Translations under genes and position numbers: made by a program
Part shown: positions 35,342-46,284 of the stretch, one piece after another
Numbering within the stretch: position 1 is the first letter of the stretch
How the letters are laid out: each line of letters opens with the position of its first letter
From: Pinus tabuliformis
Lineage: Eukaryota; Streptophyta; Pinopsida; Pinales; Pinaceae
Reading direction: 5' to 3'
NCBI GenBank assembly: GCA_031772625.1
Contig: CM062815.1
Span: forward strand, 605,415,980-605,479,979
DNA length: 64,000 nucleotides
Notes under the pieces: generated by a model
The model's database searches: none
Seen by the model: only the letters and a program-made list of their open reading frames with translations
Told to the model about the DNA's origin: nothing

Positions 35342-37033
35342 TCACTCGCATTCATCGGGAAGAAGAACCGGGGGTGGAGACCTTTCTTGATTGAAAAGAC
35401 CATTTAGAACAGGTATGTGACTATTTGCGATGCGTGACCCCGGAAATGAAAGTTGGTCTACGAGCTTGACCATCCTTCCTTCGTGGGGAAAACACATTAT
35501 TCGAAAGAGTGAGGAGACTATTGCACCCATGCAATATATATAGTCTCGTCCAAGGAGTAGGTTATAATCCAAGGGTCCTTGGACGACCATCAAGTTCATT
35601 TTGACAGCCTTCCCTTTCAATGTAATAGGCACATTAGGTAGGATCCCTAATGGTCGACTGGTTCCTTTATCAAAACCCGAGAGATTTCTCATCTCAGGCA
35701 GAAGCGCCGGTGAACCCAGTGCTTTCCAAGCAATAGAGGATAGGATACTCACAGATGCCCCTTCATCAATGATAGTTCCAGCCATTACCATCCTGTATAT
35801 TTGGACTATAATTCTGAACGGTATACTGGCTGGTAATCGCGGTCTGCCTAGTTGGTTCCAATCGAAGGACACAACGAGGTTGCTTGGTGGTGGGACCGAA
35901 TATACGGCCGGATATGATCCTGACGATGCTCCTTCCTGCGATAAAGGAGTGGGTGCATTGCCCTGACGCTCATCAGAATCGATGTTGATGAAAAGAATCT
36001 GGATGGTGTCATCCTTATTCTCTTCGGTGAGGATGTCAGCTGGAGATGAATCTTCAGTGACGGTGTCATCTGACGATGAAACTTCTGAAGGGAGAACCGG
36101 GTCAACTGCCGTTTCGACCTTTGGACTTTCGTCCGGTCCGGATTCAGTAGGTTCATTTTCAGTGACTAACGCTTCAGCTGACCACTTGAGCGGGACAGCT
36201 GTATTTTCAACCAACGAAGGACTTGGCGCGAGTTTTTGGTATCCAGGAGGAAGTAGCAACGGTGGAACCGGTTGATCTTCCAAAACTCTCTTTGCTTCGT
36301 CTAAAAAGGGACAACGGCGGAGGGTGTGATTGCCTTCACACAGTTCGCAGGGGGATCTTGCTCCCCCTCTTTGTCTAGAACCTTCACTTTCGTTGGTTGA
36401 CGGTAAGCATTCAACCTGGCTGTCAGAGGTTGATGCTTCCGAATTGTGCAAACGAGGGGACCAGTCCCTTAGTATCCGGGGAATACTGGGACAATATCGG
36501 TGGAAGTGGTCTCCTCTACATATGACACATGGCGATTTGGGCCCGGTCCATGCTGTGTGTGGATTTTTGTTAGATGTCTTTTGCTTGCCCCCAGTTGCCT
36601 TAGGCTCCTTCTTCTTCTTTTCCTTATTCTTCTTCTCCTTTTTCTCCTCGGGAGCTTGGCTTTTGCCGGCTCTACCTTTCGAAGAATAAGGATCGGAGGA
36701 AGACTTATAAGAAGTGGAAGGCTGGAGGGTAGCTCTAGACTGATCTAACAGTTGACTCGACTGTTCAGGAACCGCGGTGTTCTGAACTACACTGGTTGAG
36801 AATAGCCAAATTGGCAGGCCAATTGTCAACCCTGGAAGTGACAATGTGGCCATGTGGGGCGCACCAACTTCTCCCCAAGAGGAGAAGGGACTAGGATTCC
36901 CATCATGGGGAATTCCATGATTGGTGTGTTCCATGTTCTCAACCTGAAGATCAACGCAGGAATAAGGGGTGATTATGTTCCGTTTAAAATGAATTTTATA
37001 TGACGACGCTTTAGACACAACTTGCTTTTTCAC
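35342..37033 (-). CDS. N gag/protease-like ORF: two zinc knuckles and a retropepsin domain
   Basis: An uninterrupted 563-codon frame. Residues 120-160 are Lys/Glu-rich. Knuckle 1 is C169-X2-C172-X3-H176-X4-C181 and knuckle 2 is C229-X2-C232-X3-H236-X4-C241. An acidic, Ser/Thr-rich linker (290-365) leads to a retropepsin-like domain: SFDWNQLGRPRLP near 389-401, catalytic-loop IIDEGASVSILSS at 421-433 (DEG where most have DTG or DSG) and NLLLGRDY near 491-498. The protein should bind RNA and perhaps process Gag precursors. No capsid domain and no polymerase follow, so it would rely on a partner element. The closest relative in the window is the broken E4, which has the same two knuckles and protease. 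The intact frame fits the low LTR divergence. Confidence 0.85.
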   Translation of the reverse strand: MKKQVVSKASSYKIHFKRNIITPYSCVDLQVENMEHTNHGIPHDGNPSPFSSWGEVGAPHMATLSLPGLTIGLPIWLFSTSVVQNTAVPEQSSQLLDQSRATLQPSTSYKSSSDPYSSKGRAGKSQAPEEKKEKKNKEKKKKEPKATGGKQKTSNKNPHTAWTGPKSPCVICRGDHFHRYCPSIPRILRDWSPRLHNSEASTSDSQVECLPSTNESEGSRQRGGARSPCELCEGNHTLRRCPFLDEAKRVLEDQPVPPLLLPPGYQKLAPSPSLVENTAVPLKWSAEALVTENEPTESGPDESPKVETAVDPVLPSEVSSSDDTVTEDSSPADILTEENKDDTIQILFINIDSDERQGNAPTPLSQEGASSGSYPAVYSVPPPSNLVVSFDWNQLGRPRLPASIPFRIIVQIYRMVMAGTIIDEGASVSILSSIAWKALGSPALLPEMRNLSGFDKGTSRPLGILPNVPITLKGKAVKMNLMVVQGPLDYNLLLGRDYIYCMGAIVSSLFRIMCFPHEGRMVKLVDQLSFPGSRIANSHIPVLNGLFNQERSPPPVLLPDECE

Positions 37034-38622
37034 TTTTTAAGAGTCGAGAAAAAGATAAAGATGACTCTAGTCTCCTTCAATGTATTAACGAGCCCGAAGT
37101 GACAAATGCTCGGATGGACTTTTTCAGTTATAGAGTTTGAAAAAGGCCAAAAGAAACTACTCTGGAGTTCTAGGCAGAGGGTGTGCCAAACCTTTCGCGA
37201 AACCACAGAATACGTTTTACGGTACGAGTGGTCGATCTTCGTGAATGCTGTGTTCACTGCATCGCGATCAGTAGGGCGGCCGACACGGCTTCCTATGGAT
37301 AAAGGCTTTGTTCCTATAGGGGTCTCCCAATATATACGCGACGGTACGTGGGAGCACAAATCCGTACTAGCGCTACCGGCTCTCAGGAGGAATCACCCAC
37401 CTTCCCCGAGACGACAGTCACTAGGCTTAACGACGCCGGAACACGTCTCTAGCTTAGACCTCTATGTGTTTCGTTATGTTTCAAAGCGTTGTTATGTAAA
37501 TTCAGTTCATTTTAGGTTGATCTTGCTTAGCAGTTTGCCTTTATGGATCACCACGTGTTGTATGGTACAACTCCTAAATGCAGTCTAAGAATGAGAAGCA
37601 AGCTTTTTCAATTCTTTCAACTTATGAAAATCTTAACTACTGAGGGAAAAGAAAGACATCAACTTTTCACACAGATCATAGAGCACACACTGATGCACTT
37701 TTCCTAAATCGACATGCAAACTGTCAAAATGCACATGCACAATGCAGGTATTTCTTTTCTTCTTCCTTAATGTTGATGTATTACAAAAAGAAAGCTGTTG
37801 TATAATTTCGAATTCAATTTCAAGTGAAAGCAAACAAGCTTTTGTCCAAAATCAAAAGAACACCTTAAGATCTACTTGTTTCAACACTAGAAATATTGAA
37901 CTTCGAACCATATGACGAAAGAAAATGCTCAATCAGCTATGAACAGCAAATAAACTAACTCTTGAGATCAAAATGACACTTTATCACAGGTCTAGATCTA
38001 AGAGGCCACAGCAAGACTAGTTCACTTTCGTTATGGGAAACTGTAAATGAAGTAAGAAATATAACAAAGAACAATCACAGTTTCTTCACACAACCGAGGC
38101 GGAATGATGGCAAAGGAAGGTAGTTTCAGATGGGTATAAAGGTTGACAACAGGCTGCAAAAACAATACTGAAAACTGGGCAACAAAAAGCAGGGAACCCC
38201 AGCTGCACAATGCAAAACTGGATTAGCGCAGGTGGAACACTGTCAGTTTGACATTCAGCGCAGGTAGCCCCTTCGGGACCTGCATTGAAATGCAGACTGC
38301 CTTCACAGTGTCTGCGCTGAAGAGAAAAGTCTCGTTTCTCTTAGGATCCGGGTCACAGATTGCTCAAAAATCAATTGTTTTTGGCCAAATCAGAGGCTAT
38401 CAATCAAGTATACACTAGAGGATGATTAAAGGAAGATGAACACTATCACAAAGAGCTATTAAGAGTCCTTGTGGATCAGCTCTTCAAATCATAAACATGC
38501 CCAGAACTGAGCTAGAGTAGCTGCCCTCTACTTTGCATTCGAAGGACTCAAATGCAGTTCGATTCGGTACTCCCTTTGTTTAGGAAATGAATAGCAAGAA
38601 ACACAAGCTACCAACAAGATAC
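37034..38622 (-). other. N 5' leader, noncoding
   Basis: About 1.6 kb between the primer site and the ORF start with no supported gene. It contains CAGCGCAGGT copies shared with the LTR (about 38224-38270) and an ACGAGC/GCTCG pair near 37087. The long leader could hold packaging signals. Confidence 0.6.
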
Positions 38623-38642
38623 GCTCCCCAGCGGAGTCGCCA
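38623..38642 (-). other. N primer-binding site
   Basis: The minus strand reads TGGCGACTCCGCTGGGGAGC after a GAC spacer from the LTR. The TGG start fits pairing with a tRNA CCA end, but I do not assign the tRNA. E4 uses a closely similar site, TGGCGACTCCACT. Confidence 0.85.
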
Positions 38643-38645
38643 GTC

Positions 38646-39694
38646 TGTTGTAGGGAAAAGTATCCGACACGGAATGACCCTATCCCACTCTAAGGGTGAT
38701 AGTTCCTTAGCAACAGTCAAAGCAAAGCTATCTAAGATTACTTCTTTATGACATGCAAAAGAGGAAAGGAAGAGATCCACTTACCGATGTCTTGCGCAAA
38801 TGGTCGATCCAATCTTCTCTCTTTGCCGCTTGCTCCCAGCTCCAAGTCTTCTCACGGGCCCAGCTACACGAAATCCTACAAACAAGACAAGAAATGGAAA
38901 CTACAAGAAGCATGCATTCATAATTGATTCAAGGATTAGCATAAATCAAATACGCAAGTAAGACAATACATCATTGAAACACATGCGAATAGAAGAACCT
39001 CAAATGCTTTATTAATGGAAGAAAGTAAGGTTCAGTTAGTGATACAACCATAAGAGGCCCAATCCAGCATCACCGTCCCGACGGAAAGAAATCTCCTCTT
39101 CACCTCCTTCAAGCAATCACCCAATGATACCAACTGTAAACCAACATCAATTCTTTGCACAAAATTCCGGCCTCCAGATCCCATGGGATGAGATCCTTAT
39201 ATAGAGTTTTGGAGTGAAGATAAGTCAGCTTAATGTGTGACTGGTGTCCTCTTCAACCCCAGTTGTTCTTCAGTTCTTGAGTCCACTTGGAGATTCTACC
39301 TTCCACTTGGAGTTTTAGAACCTCTTACTCTTCACTTAGGCGAATCTTTTGATCCAAGTGTCATTTTGGAAGCTTCCTGGGCACTGACACATTGAGGAAA
39401 GATTCCTCCACATGTCCAAACTCGCTCAGCGCAGGTAGCCTTTGATGAACTTGACATTCAACGCAGGTACACCATGGAGCATTTGACATTCAACGTAGGT
39501 GCTCAGTGGAGCAGTTGACATGATCCAAAATTGACCTTTTTTTGAGTGTTTTTCAGTGGAGAACTGATCTGAAGTGCTGTGGTTTGCTGACCTTGTTCCT
39601 CTAAGGGTATGAACAACATGTTTAGGGACTTTGGATCCCTCATATTATGGACATTTCATGCTTCATGCTGTAAGGCACAAAAATGTCTATAACA
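38646..39694 (-). repeat. N right (5') LTR
   Basis: 1049 bp, equal in length to the left LTR with only scattered substitutions, and followed by the CTTCC target duplication. Confidence 0.95.
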
Positions 39695-41312
39695 CTTCCT
39701 TCTCTGGAAAGTTAGTTCTGGTTTGCTTTCCAAACTGACATGATTTGCATATGGTGTTGTCTGGAATTTTGATATCTGGAAGACCGCGAACTGCCTGATA
39801 TTTGCATGCTTTCCTTATTTGTGAAAAGCTTAGATGCCCCAACCTCTGGTTCCATAACCAGTGTTCATCATCCTTGCTTAGATAGCATTGTTGTTGTCCT
39901 TCTTCAAATATGTATAGATTATTTGGAGTTCTTTCACCTTTGATCACCGTTTTACCTGTATCAAGATCACGAACAAGACATCCATTTGATCTAAATATCA
40001 CCTCGGTTCCTTGATCACACATCTGGCTGACACTCAAAAGATTATGCTTCAATCCATCAACATACAAAACATTTCCATCTTTGACCTTTTCTTTTAACTG
40101 AGCAGTGCCTTTTCCTTTTATCGCTGCAGGGGTATCATTTCCAAAAGAAACATTCTTTCCCTTTTCGAAAGCAGAATATGATTCAAGTTTTTCTTTATCA
40201 CCTGTCATATGCTTCGAACATCCACTGTCAATGTACCATAGATTTTCTTGTCCCTCTGCATAAAATGCTATCCCACATCTTTCTGTTTGTGGTTCCTTTA
40301 TTCTCCATGTTTTGGTGCTTGAGGCTTGTTCCTTTGTCTGCTGAAACCTGCTCCTGCATTCAGAATCTTCATGACCAAAGTTATTGCAAATAGAACATTT
40401 AACTTCATTTTTAAGAGCCGAAAAGTTGTTATAGGTCCTTTTTGTAATCCCGGTCATACTTCTTTGTTTTTGAGCTTCTCTAGTCATGATTGTTTTATAT
40501 GCAACACATTGAGCTGCTTTGTGACCAAAGTTATGGCAAGAGAAGCATTGTCCATTGAAGAAACTTCTGCGGTTATCAAATCTTCCAGCCAAATGATTGT
40601 AATTTCTATTGTCATCCATTCTTGAAGCAAATTGAGAGGATTTTACCTGTGGCTGGTTGTAGCTTTTGTTCATCCTTAAGATGGATTGCCCCTGGTTTAC
40701 CTGATAGTCTTTGTTTGTTCTTGATGTAATTCGTCCCTACTTTACCTGGTGATCTCCATTGTGCTTTTGCTCATTCCTTCTTGCTGCATCAAGATAACTC
40801 TTTGAGGTGGATGCTTGAGAAGTTTCTCCATTATACCCCAGACCTGTCTTGTTTAGTGGAGAACGCTGTACATTGATGATCTCATCCAGAGTTTCAGATC
40901 CTTTGACAAACTTAAGATTAATAGCCTTTGTTTTCTCAATCTCTTTTCTAAGACCAACAATTTCACCTTCTAATTTTTCAAAATATTTTTCTTTTTCATC
41001 AATTCGAAATTGTAGAGTATCAATGATCATATTCTTTTCTTCTATACATCTCTTGAGTCTAGAAATTTCTTCATAAAGGCTATCCACATCTATAGCATCC
41101 ATGTAATCATCATCTTCAAATGCCATTACAAGTTTATAGTCATTACCTCGTTCATCTTCATCACTATTTGATAGACCATCACTATCTTCATGAGTGTAGT
41201 AGCTGTTTGCATTCTTTTTCTTGTTCCATCTAGCAGGTTCCTTTCCTTTGTCAATCTTATCCTTATGAGGACATTTCGCAGCATAATGACCTACTCTTCC
41301 ACAAGCAAAACA
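39695..41312 (-). pseudogene. E3 second Gag part, protease and integrase zinc domain (one stop)
   Basis: Starting at the CFACGRVGHYAAKC knuckle (41312-41271), the frame runs through an acidic stretch and a coiled coil (41126-40740, ISRLKRCIEEKNMI) with the plant copia block TLDEIINVQRSPLNKTGLGY. A TAG follows at 40739-40737. It continues in frame with CFSCHNFGHKAAQC and CSICNNFGHEDSEC knuckles. The protease motif WYIDSGCSKHMTGD near 40225 keeps the catalytic DSG. The integrase HHCC zinc domain (LWNQRLGHLSFSQI, ICKSCQFGK) ends at the N insertion point. All key residues are present. Confidence 0.9.
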
Positions 41313-42067
41313 TTTAAAGGTAACTTACCTCTGAACCTTCCAGTACCCCGTTGAAGATTTCTGACAAAATTTGATTCTTCTTCTTCTTCTGGCGCATGAC
41401 TTGCTTCATAGTAGTCTCCTTTTCCTGAAGCCTTGAAAGCAGCTTCTCTCCTGTCTGATGGACCTCCTTTTCTCATTTCATAAGCAGTTAGAATTCCGTG
41501 TAGCTGAGACATAGTAAGAGTTCGTATATTTTCCTTTCCTTCTATTGCAGACACTTTAGATTCAAATTTGGGGGACAATGATCTTAAAACCTTTTCAACC
41601 ACAATAGCCTCTTTTATTTCTTCACCCAAGTTTTTCATGCAATTAAAAATCTCGTCTACCCGAAGGAAACAGTTAGCCACACTTTCATCATTATACATTC
41701 TGAGATTCTCATACTGAATCCTGAGGGTTTGAAGTTTAGCACGCTTTACCTGTTCATCTCCTTCGTAGCTCAAGACAATCTTGTCCCATATTTCCTTTGC
41801 GGATTTATATTGCATAACCTTCACGAATTCTGTTTGAGATAAGCATCCCAACAGAGTATTGACTGCTTTAGCATTTGTTTCATATTTCTTCTTCTCGGCC
41901 GGATCTGTAGGAGTAGCTGAAGGAAAAGTGTAGCCTGTATCTATGATATCCCAAACTTCTGTACCAAGAGATTGAAGATAGGCAGTAACTCTTACCTTCC
42001 AATAATTGAAGTTTGTCCCATCAAAAATTGGTGGCCTGATTGATGCTTCCCTCTCGTAGTTGCTCAT
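41291..42067 (-). pseudogene. E3 Gag capsid part (UBN2/Retrotran_gag_2 type), frameshifted
   Basis: 258 codons from an ATG about 40 bases past the primer site. It begins MSNYEREASIRPPIFDGTN and holds the copia capsid signatures FNYWKVRVTAYLQ, AKEIWDKIVLSYEG and LRIQYENLRM. Near 41320 (RGKLPL) the frame is lost just before the CCHC knuckle, which reads on in another frame. One missing base in the TTTAAA context is the simplest explanation. A programmed shift is possible but not supported by anything else here. Confidence 0.9.
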
Positions 42068-42109
42068 GATGAATGATCTTCCTTCAAGCGATCAAGCTTC
42101 TCTGAAGAA

Positions 42110-42125
42110 CCTCGCTTTGATACCA
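42110..42125 (-). other. E3 primer-binding site (tRNA-iMet-like)
   Basis: The minus strand reads TGGTATCAAAGCGAGG two bases inside the 5' LTR, one mismatch from TGGTATCAGAGC. Confidence 0.9.
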
Positions 42126-42127
42126 AT

Positions 42128-43607
42128 TGTTGGAAATAATACTGAGAGGGGGGGTGAATCAGTATTATCAAGTTCTTTTAATAAATCTTCCTTATTTATA
42201 CTTTGAATTATTTTTGTATGTCAGTACCATAAAATAATGAGCATGAACAAGAAAAACAGATAGTCACACCAAAGAACACCAAATATAAGGTGGAAACCCA
42301 ATGTGGGTGAAAACCACCTGCTGCAATATGTCTCTATCTTCTTTCAAATTAGAAACTCCTTTTACAATGATTGTGTACTAGTGCAGTCCTTTACCAGTAC
42401 GCAAGCTGCAACCTGCAGAGAGCTACAACTCTCTCTCGATTTCCAGTCTCTCCTGGAAGGGAGCTACAACCTCCTACTTCTTTTCTTTCAAGGATCACTT
42501 TTCATAAATTTTCCATGAACATCAAATGATCATCAAGTACAAGTAAATCACCCAGTCAACTGCAGTAACCAGATCAATATTAATAGTAAACTAAACCCAT
42601 AACACCTTATCAACAGAGAAAAGTTAGTCAAATAAATGCCTTAAGACAGATACGCAATTTTTCTTTATCTGGCATGCGTTGCTACGCACTTCACCTTCTG
42701 CACCTCTGCGTATCCACGCAGAGAGCCTTGAGCTGCACTGCGTATCCATGCACTATTCCTTTAAACGCGCCGCATACCTTCACTGTGCCCACGTACTTTC
42801 AGATGCTATCGCGCCACGTATCTACGCACCTGCGGCTTCTGTAGCGCCGCGTACTTTCACTGTGCCTCCGCACCTGAACCTCTGTCGCGCTGCGTACCCA
42901 CGCACTGTGCCTTCTTCTGCTCTGCGTACCCACGCACTGCGCCTTCTTCTACTGTGCGTACCCACGCACTTGCACTGTTAATCACCTGCGTACCTCTGAT
43001 TAGGGCCGAATTGGCAGTCCCCCAGTGTGCCACAGATAGTCAGATGCCCAGATCTGATCATGCGCCCGAGAGATCACACTTCATAGATTCACTTTCAACT
43101 TCACTTTTATATAGATCAAGCTTTTAAACCAATAACCCAATATTTCAGATCTTAAGATATTCAATTTGCAAAAGATACATTAGCCAAGTGATCTCCTTCC
43201 CTATTTATAGTCAAGCCCTTATTCACACCATGGGACAAAACCATCAATAACCAATACAAGGGATCCAAACCGGGGTAAAATTAGATCCTATACCACGGGC
43301 CAAAACCATAGAATCAAGAACAGCGGGCTAAATACCACGGGCCAAACATAAGAAACCCCACGTGAGCGCGCTTCTCTGCCTTGAAGTGAGTGAACTAGGG
43401 GTACGCACCTCATGAACGGGTAACCTGCGGGTATGAACGCACTTCCTAGCCGGCGTACCTGCGGGTACGCACCTTTTGAACCATTCACCTGCGTACCTCT
43501 TAATTTCCAACATTTTGAGAGCCTGATCAGAGCATTGCCACTTGAGGGTGTTGCCTTCAAGTACAACATCTGTAACATAGAGCCACACCAGAATCATAAT
43601 GCCAACA
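42128..43607 (-). repeat. E3 right (5') LTR
   Basis: 1480 bp, followed by the AAACC target duplication. It has the G7 hairpin at 42135-42168 and the palindromic unit array at about 42670-42990, one to two units shorter than in the left LTR. Confidence 0.95.
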
Positions 43608-43612
43608 AAACC

Positions 43613-44142
43613 CAAGTTGAAGGTCCATATTTTGCAACACTAAGCACTGCACTCTTTGTAATCACCTAAGTCTAATCCCTGGTCAGTTGGTCCAACTCCT
43701 GAAAATCCTGTAGTTGTGATCTCCTCCTCATCCTTTGATTCAGATTCTTGGTCTTGTTGCACAGTTGCAACTATCTTATGATTCTCTTTTATGTCATTCC
43801 TGTTTGGCCTCTAGTTTGGATGCAATTTCTAGCAATGCTCCTCATCATTCCCTTCTTTTTCAAAATGAGTACAAGAGGGTTTTCCTTCCTTTCTTTTAGT
43901 TTTCGTTGTCCTCTTTGGGTGGTCATCTTGCTCATGCTTTCCCCTTCTTTCAATATGTACAACCTTCACACTAGCCTCATCAAGGGTTTTAGGTTCAAAT
44001 AATAACAATGAATCACGTAAATAACCATGTAATGAGATAATATACTACATCAACGTTTCAAAAGAGTCTAATGGAACATTCAATGCTAATGGTTGTTTCC
44101 TAAACTCTTCGATATAATTTTGAACATTTTGTCCTTTTCTTT
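43613..44142 (-). pseudogene. Family X unit X1, zinc-knuckle and gag middle part
   Basis: This segment continues X1 between E3 and E4. The minus strand carries a gag stretch like EFRKQ...LNVPLDSP in X2 and a decayed knuckle reading CTHFEKEGNDEEHC, where the second Cys and the His of CX2CX4HX4C are lost. It ends at the E4 insertion point. Confidence 0.75.
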
Positions 44143-45175
44143 TGTTATCACCAAAAACTTGATCATCTAACCTAATTTACTAGATGGATCGAAGTACACC
44201 ATGTAAGGACAATTTTACCATAGTAAAATTGCTTTCACTGTGAGAAATTACTTAACAAACCACATTTGTTAAGTAATTTATAATTAAATCCGGGAAGAAT
44301 AATTAAATAAATCACTATTTATTTAATTTTATTCTAGGAATAATTAATTAAACCATCAACTAATTAATATTCCTTGTCATAATTGACCTAGTTATGAAAA
44401 ATAAATAGATAAATCATTAATTATCTTATTTTTCCCTAGGAATAATTAATCAATCACTAATTAATTATTATTCCTTGTCAAGCTTGACTAAATCCCTTAG
44501 GAATATTTAAATAAATCATTATTTGTTTATTATTCTGTAACCAATTTCTTAAGATGATAAATAACTCATTTATTTATTTATTATTTCTAAATAAAATTTT
44601 AAATATTTTTTCCCTCCTAACCAAATATAATAAAATATTCCAAGTGGTTTTTCCAAGAATGAGATTAATAATAGTTTTTTATTGCTCATTATTTTAGGAT
44701 AACTCAATATTTTGTTATAAATAGGAGGGTTTTCCATTCATTATTCACATTTGATTATTTTGATTGTTGCACTCATTGTTGCAACTCTGATTATTTGCAT
44801 TGTCGCACACCATATTTTTGTCAAGTTTACACATTATAAAGGAGAGAGACTCTACACAAGCTGAAGACGTTTGAGGATAGCCAAGAACCCATTCCATATA
44901 GGGGGACTGGTAACATTTATTTGTTCCCTTCACAGGCGTTATAATAAAACTATTCTTTGTATATTTGGTTTCCATAGGATGATTGGAGTTATTATTGTTT
45001 CTTTTTTCTCTTTAACTATGGTTTTGGCATAGATCAGGACTTTGGCAGGTTTTGTTTTTATCAGTTGCTGTAGATCTACAATTTTTAGTAGCCATTTATA
45101 TTGTTGATATTGTTTTTCATCCACACCCTTAAGTGGGTTCTTTTCGTACATCTTTGAGAACAAAACACTACAACA
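44143..45175 (+). repeat. E4 left (5') LTR
   Basis: 1033 bp and strongly AT-rich. It contains serial AGGAATAATTAA...TTAATTATTCC-type inverted units. One unit of about 100 bp (around 44335-44435) is absent from the right LTR and accounts for the length difference. Confidence 0.93.
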
Positions 45176-45179
45176 AAAT

Positions 45180-45192
45180 TGGCGACTCCACT
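45180..45192 (+). other. E4 primer-binding site
   Basis: TGGCGACTCCACT lies four bases inside the 5' LTR and matches the site class used by N. Confidence 0.85.
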
Positions 45193-46284
45193 CATTTTAT
45201 ACTTCAGATCCAGAAATCTGGGTGACCTTTAGTTTTTAGCTTAGGGTTTCTTCTTTTTTCAGTCTCTTAATGTTTCCTATCTTTTTAACGCTAGATCTTT
45301 TAAATTTATGACTTCCGCAAGTTTTCTGGTATTTTCCGCAGGTCACAGGAACCAACCATGACCGAGACAACAATTTTTCCGAGTTTTTCTGACTAAGAAT
45401 AAAGGAACAAAAATCACACTTTTTAGCCCAAAAAGTGTGACCTGGAGTCCAGAGTGCACCTTTTAGCCCAAAAAGTTCGATCTCACTTGAAAACAGGTCA
45501 ATACATGTGATTTTAGGGTTTTCGGGTTTTTATCAGATTTGTTTCTAGGTTTTGCCGAGAGCTGTGTGCTGGGTTGTTTGACCTCTGTCTCATCCCACTT
45601 AGGCCTTGATCTACTATGATTTACTTGTCTAAGTGAAATTTATCCCCCATAGGGGTTCTAGTATGCTTCCACCTTTATAGGATGAGTTTAGTTGAGTGAG
45701 TAGTCTGAGTTTCTACAACACTTTCAGCGATCTTTTCCAGATCTCTACCTTCTATTTCAGATCTATAAAGATAGGTTGTCACCATCCATAGTTTCTTACT
45801 AAACCTTGTTTTTTCATTGGCCTTAGGGTCCCACTGGTTTCCCTAGGTGTTTCACCCATCTCCCTATCTTTTTACAACAATCTTCCTTTCTAGTTTTTTA
45901 TTGTTGCTGCGCCACTTTCCATCAGCCTAGTGTCATTTGATCCCAGCCACATCGACAATCAAATATCTTGACCTTTTTATTGTGTTTCCCATCAATTTAG
46001 TCACCAATCAACACAGTGTTTGCAAACCCAGTTTGGGTGGGGTTTAGTTAATTGTTTTGTTGTTCATTTTATGTTGTTAATTTCAGTTTATTTTCAACAA
46101 GATTTTTTCCTTTTCTACAAACCGGATATGGGCTTAATCAATAAATACACTTGCACACACAAGCACACCTTAAGCAAAGAGTGCTTGGTTTACACTGCTA
46201 AGCCAAGAATTAACATAATAAATTTATCTCCCCTCATCGAGACAAAGGCATATTGTTGATCTCCATTCACTTTTTCCGTGTCAC
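45193..46284 (+). other. E4 5' leader, noncoding
   Basis: About 1.1 kb without a supported gene. Short repeats of TTTTAGCCCAAAAAGT occur near 45420-45470. Confidence 0.6.

Larger units (their letters stand above)
31505..39694 (-). mobile_element. N: young nonautonomous Gypsy-type element nested in E3 integrase
   Basis: This 8190-bp insertion has LTRs of 1049 bp each (31505-32553 and 38646-39694), beginning TGTTGTAGGG and ending CTATAACA, with a perfect CTTCC target duplication (31500-31504 and 39695-39699). The primer site TGGCGACTCCGCTGGGGA lies three bases inside the 5' (right) LTR. A tract ending AGGGGGCAAC abuts the 3' LTR. The LTRs are equal in length and differ at about 15-17 positions by eye (about 1.5 percent), so it is the youngest insertion here. 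The only long frame is a zinc-knuckle/protease ORF; no reverse transcriptase, RNase H or integrase is visible. Confidence 0.95.
27153..43607 (-). mobile_element. E3: near-complete Sirevirus (Ty1/copia) containing nested element N
   Basis: The ends are exact: TGTTGG at 27153, CCAACA at 43607, with the target duplication AAACC on both sides. LTRs are 1524 bp (27153-28676) and 1480 bp (42128-43607). The interior encodes Gag, protease, integrase, reverse transcriptase and RNase H in copia order on the minus strand. tRNA-iMet primer site, repeated AGGGGGAG polypurine motifs and palindromic LTR arrays fit the Sirevirus group. Coding defects are a frameshift near 41320, stops at 40737 and 29287, and an 8.2-kb insertion (N) inside integrase. 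Without N it would be about 8.26 kb. Confidence 0.95.

Noticed and set aside
35342..37033. N protein as a host aspartic protease gene
   Set aside because: It lies between matched LTRs with primer site and target duplication, and carries retroelement-type zinc knuckles.
41291..41340. Programmed frameshift in E3 gag
   Set aside because: Plant copia elements normally use one frame. Other inactivating changes are present, so a simple mutation is more likely.
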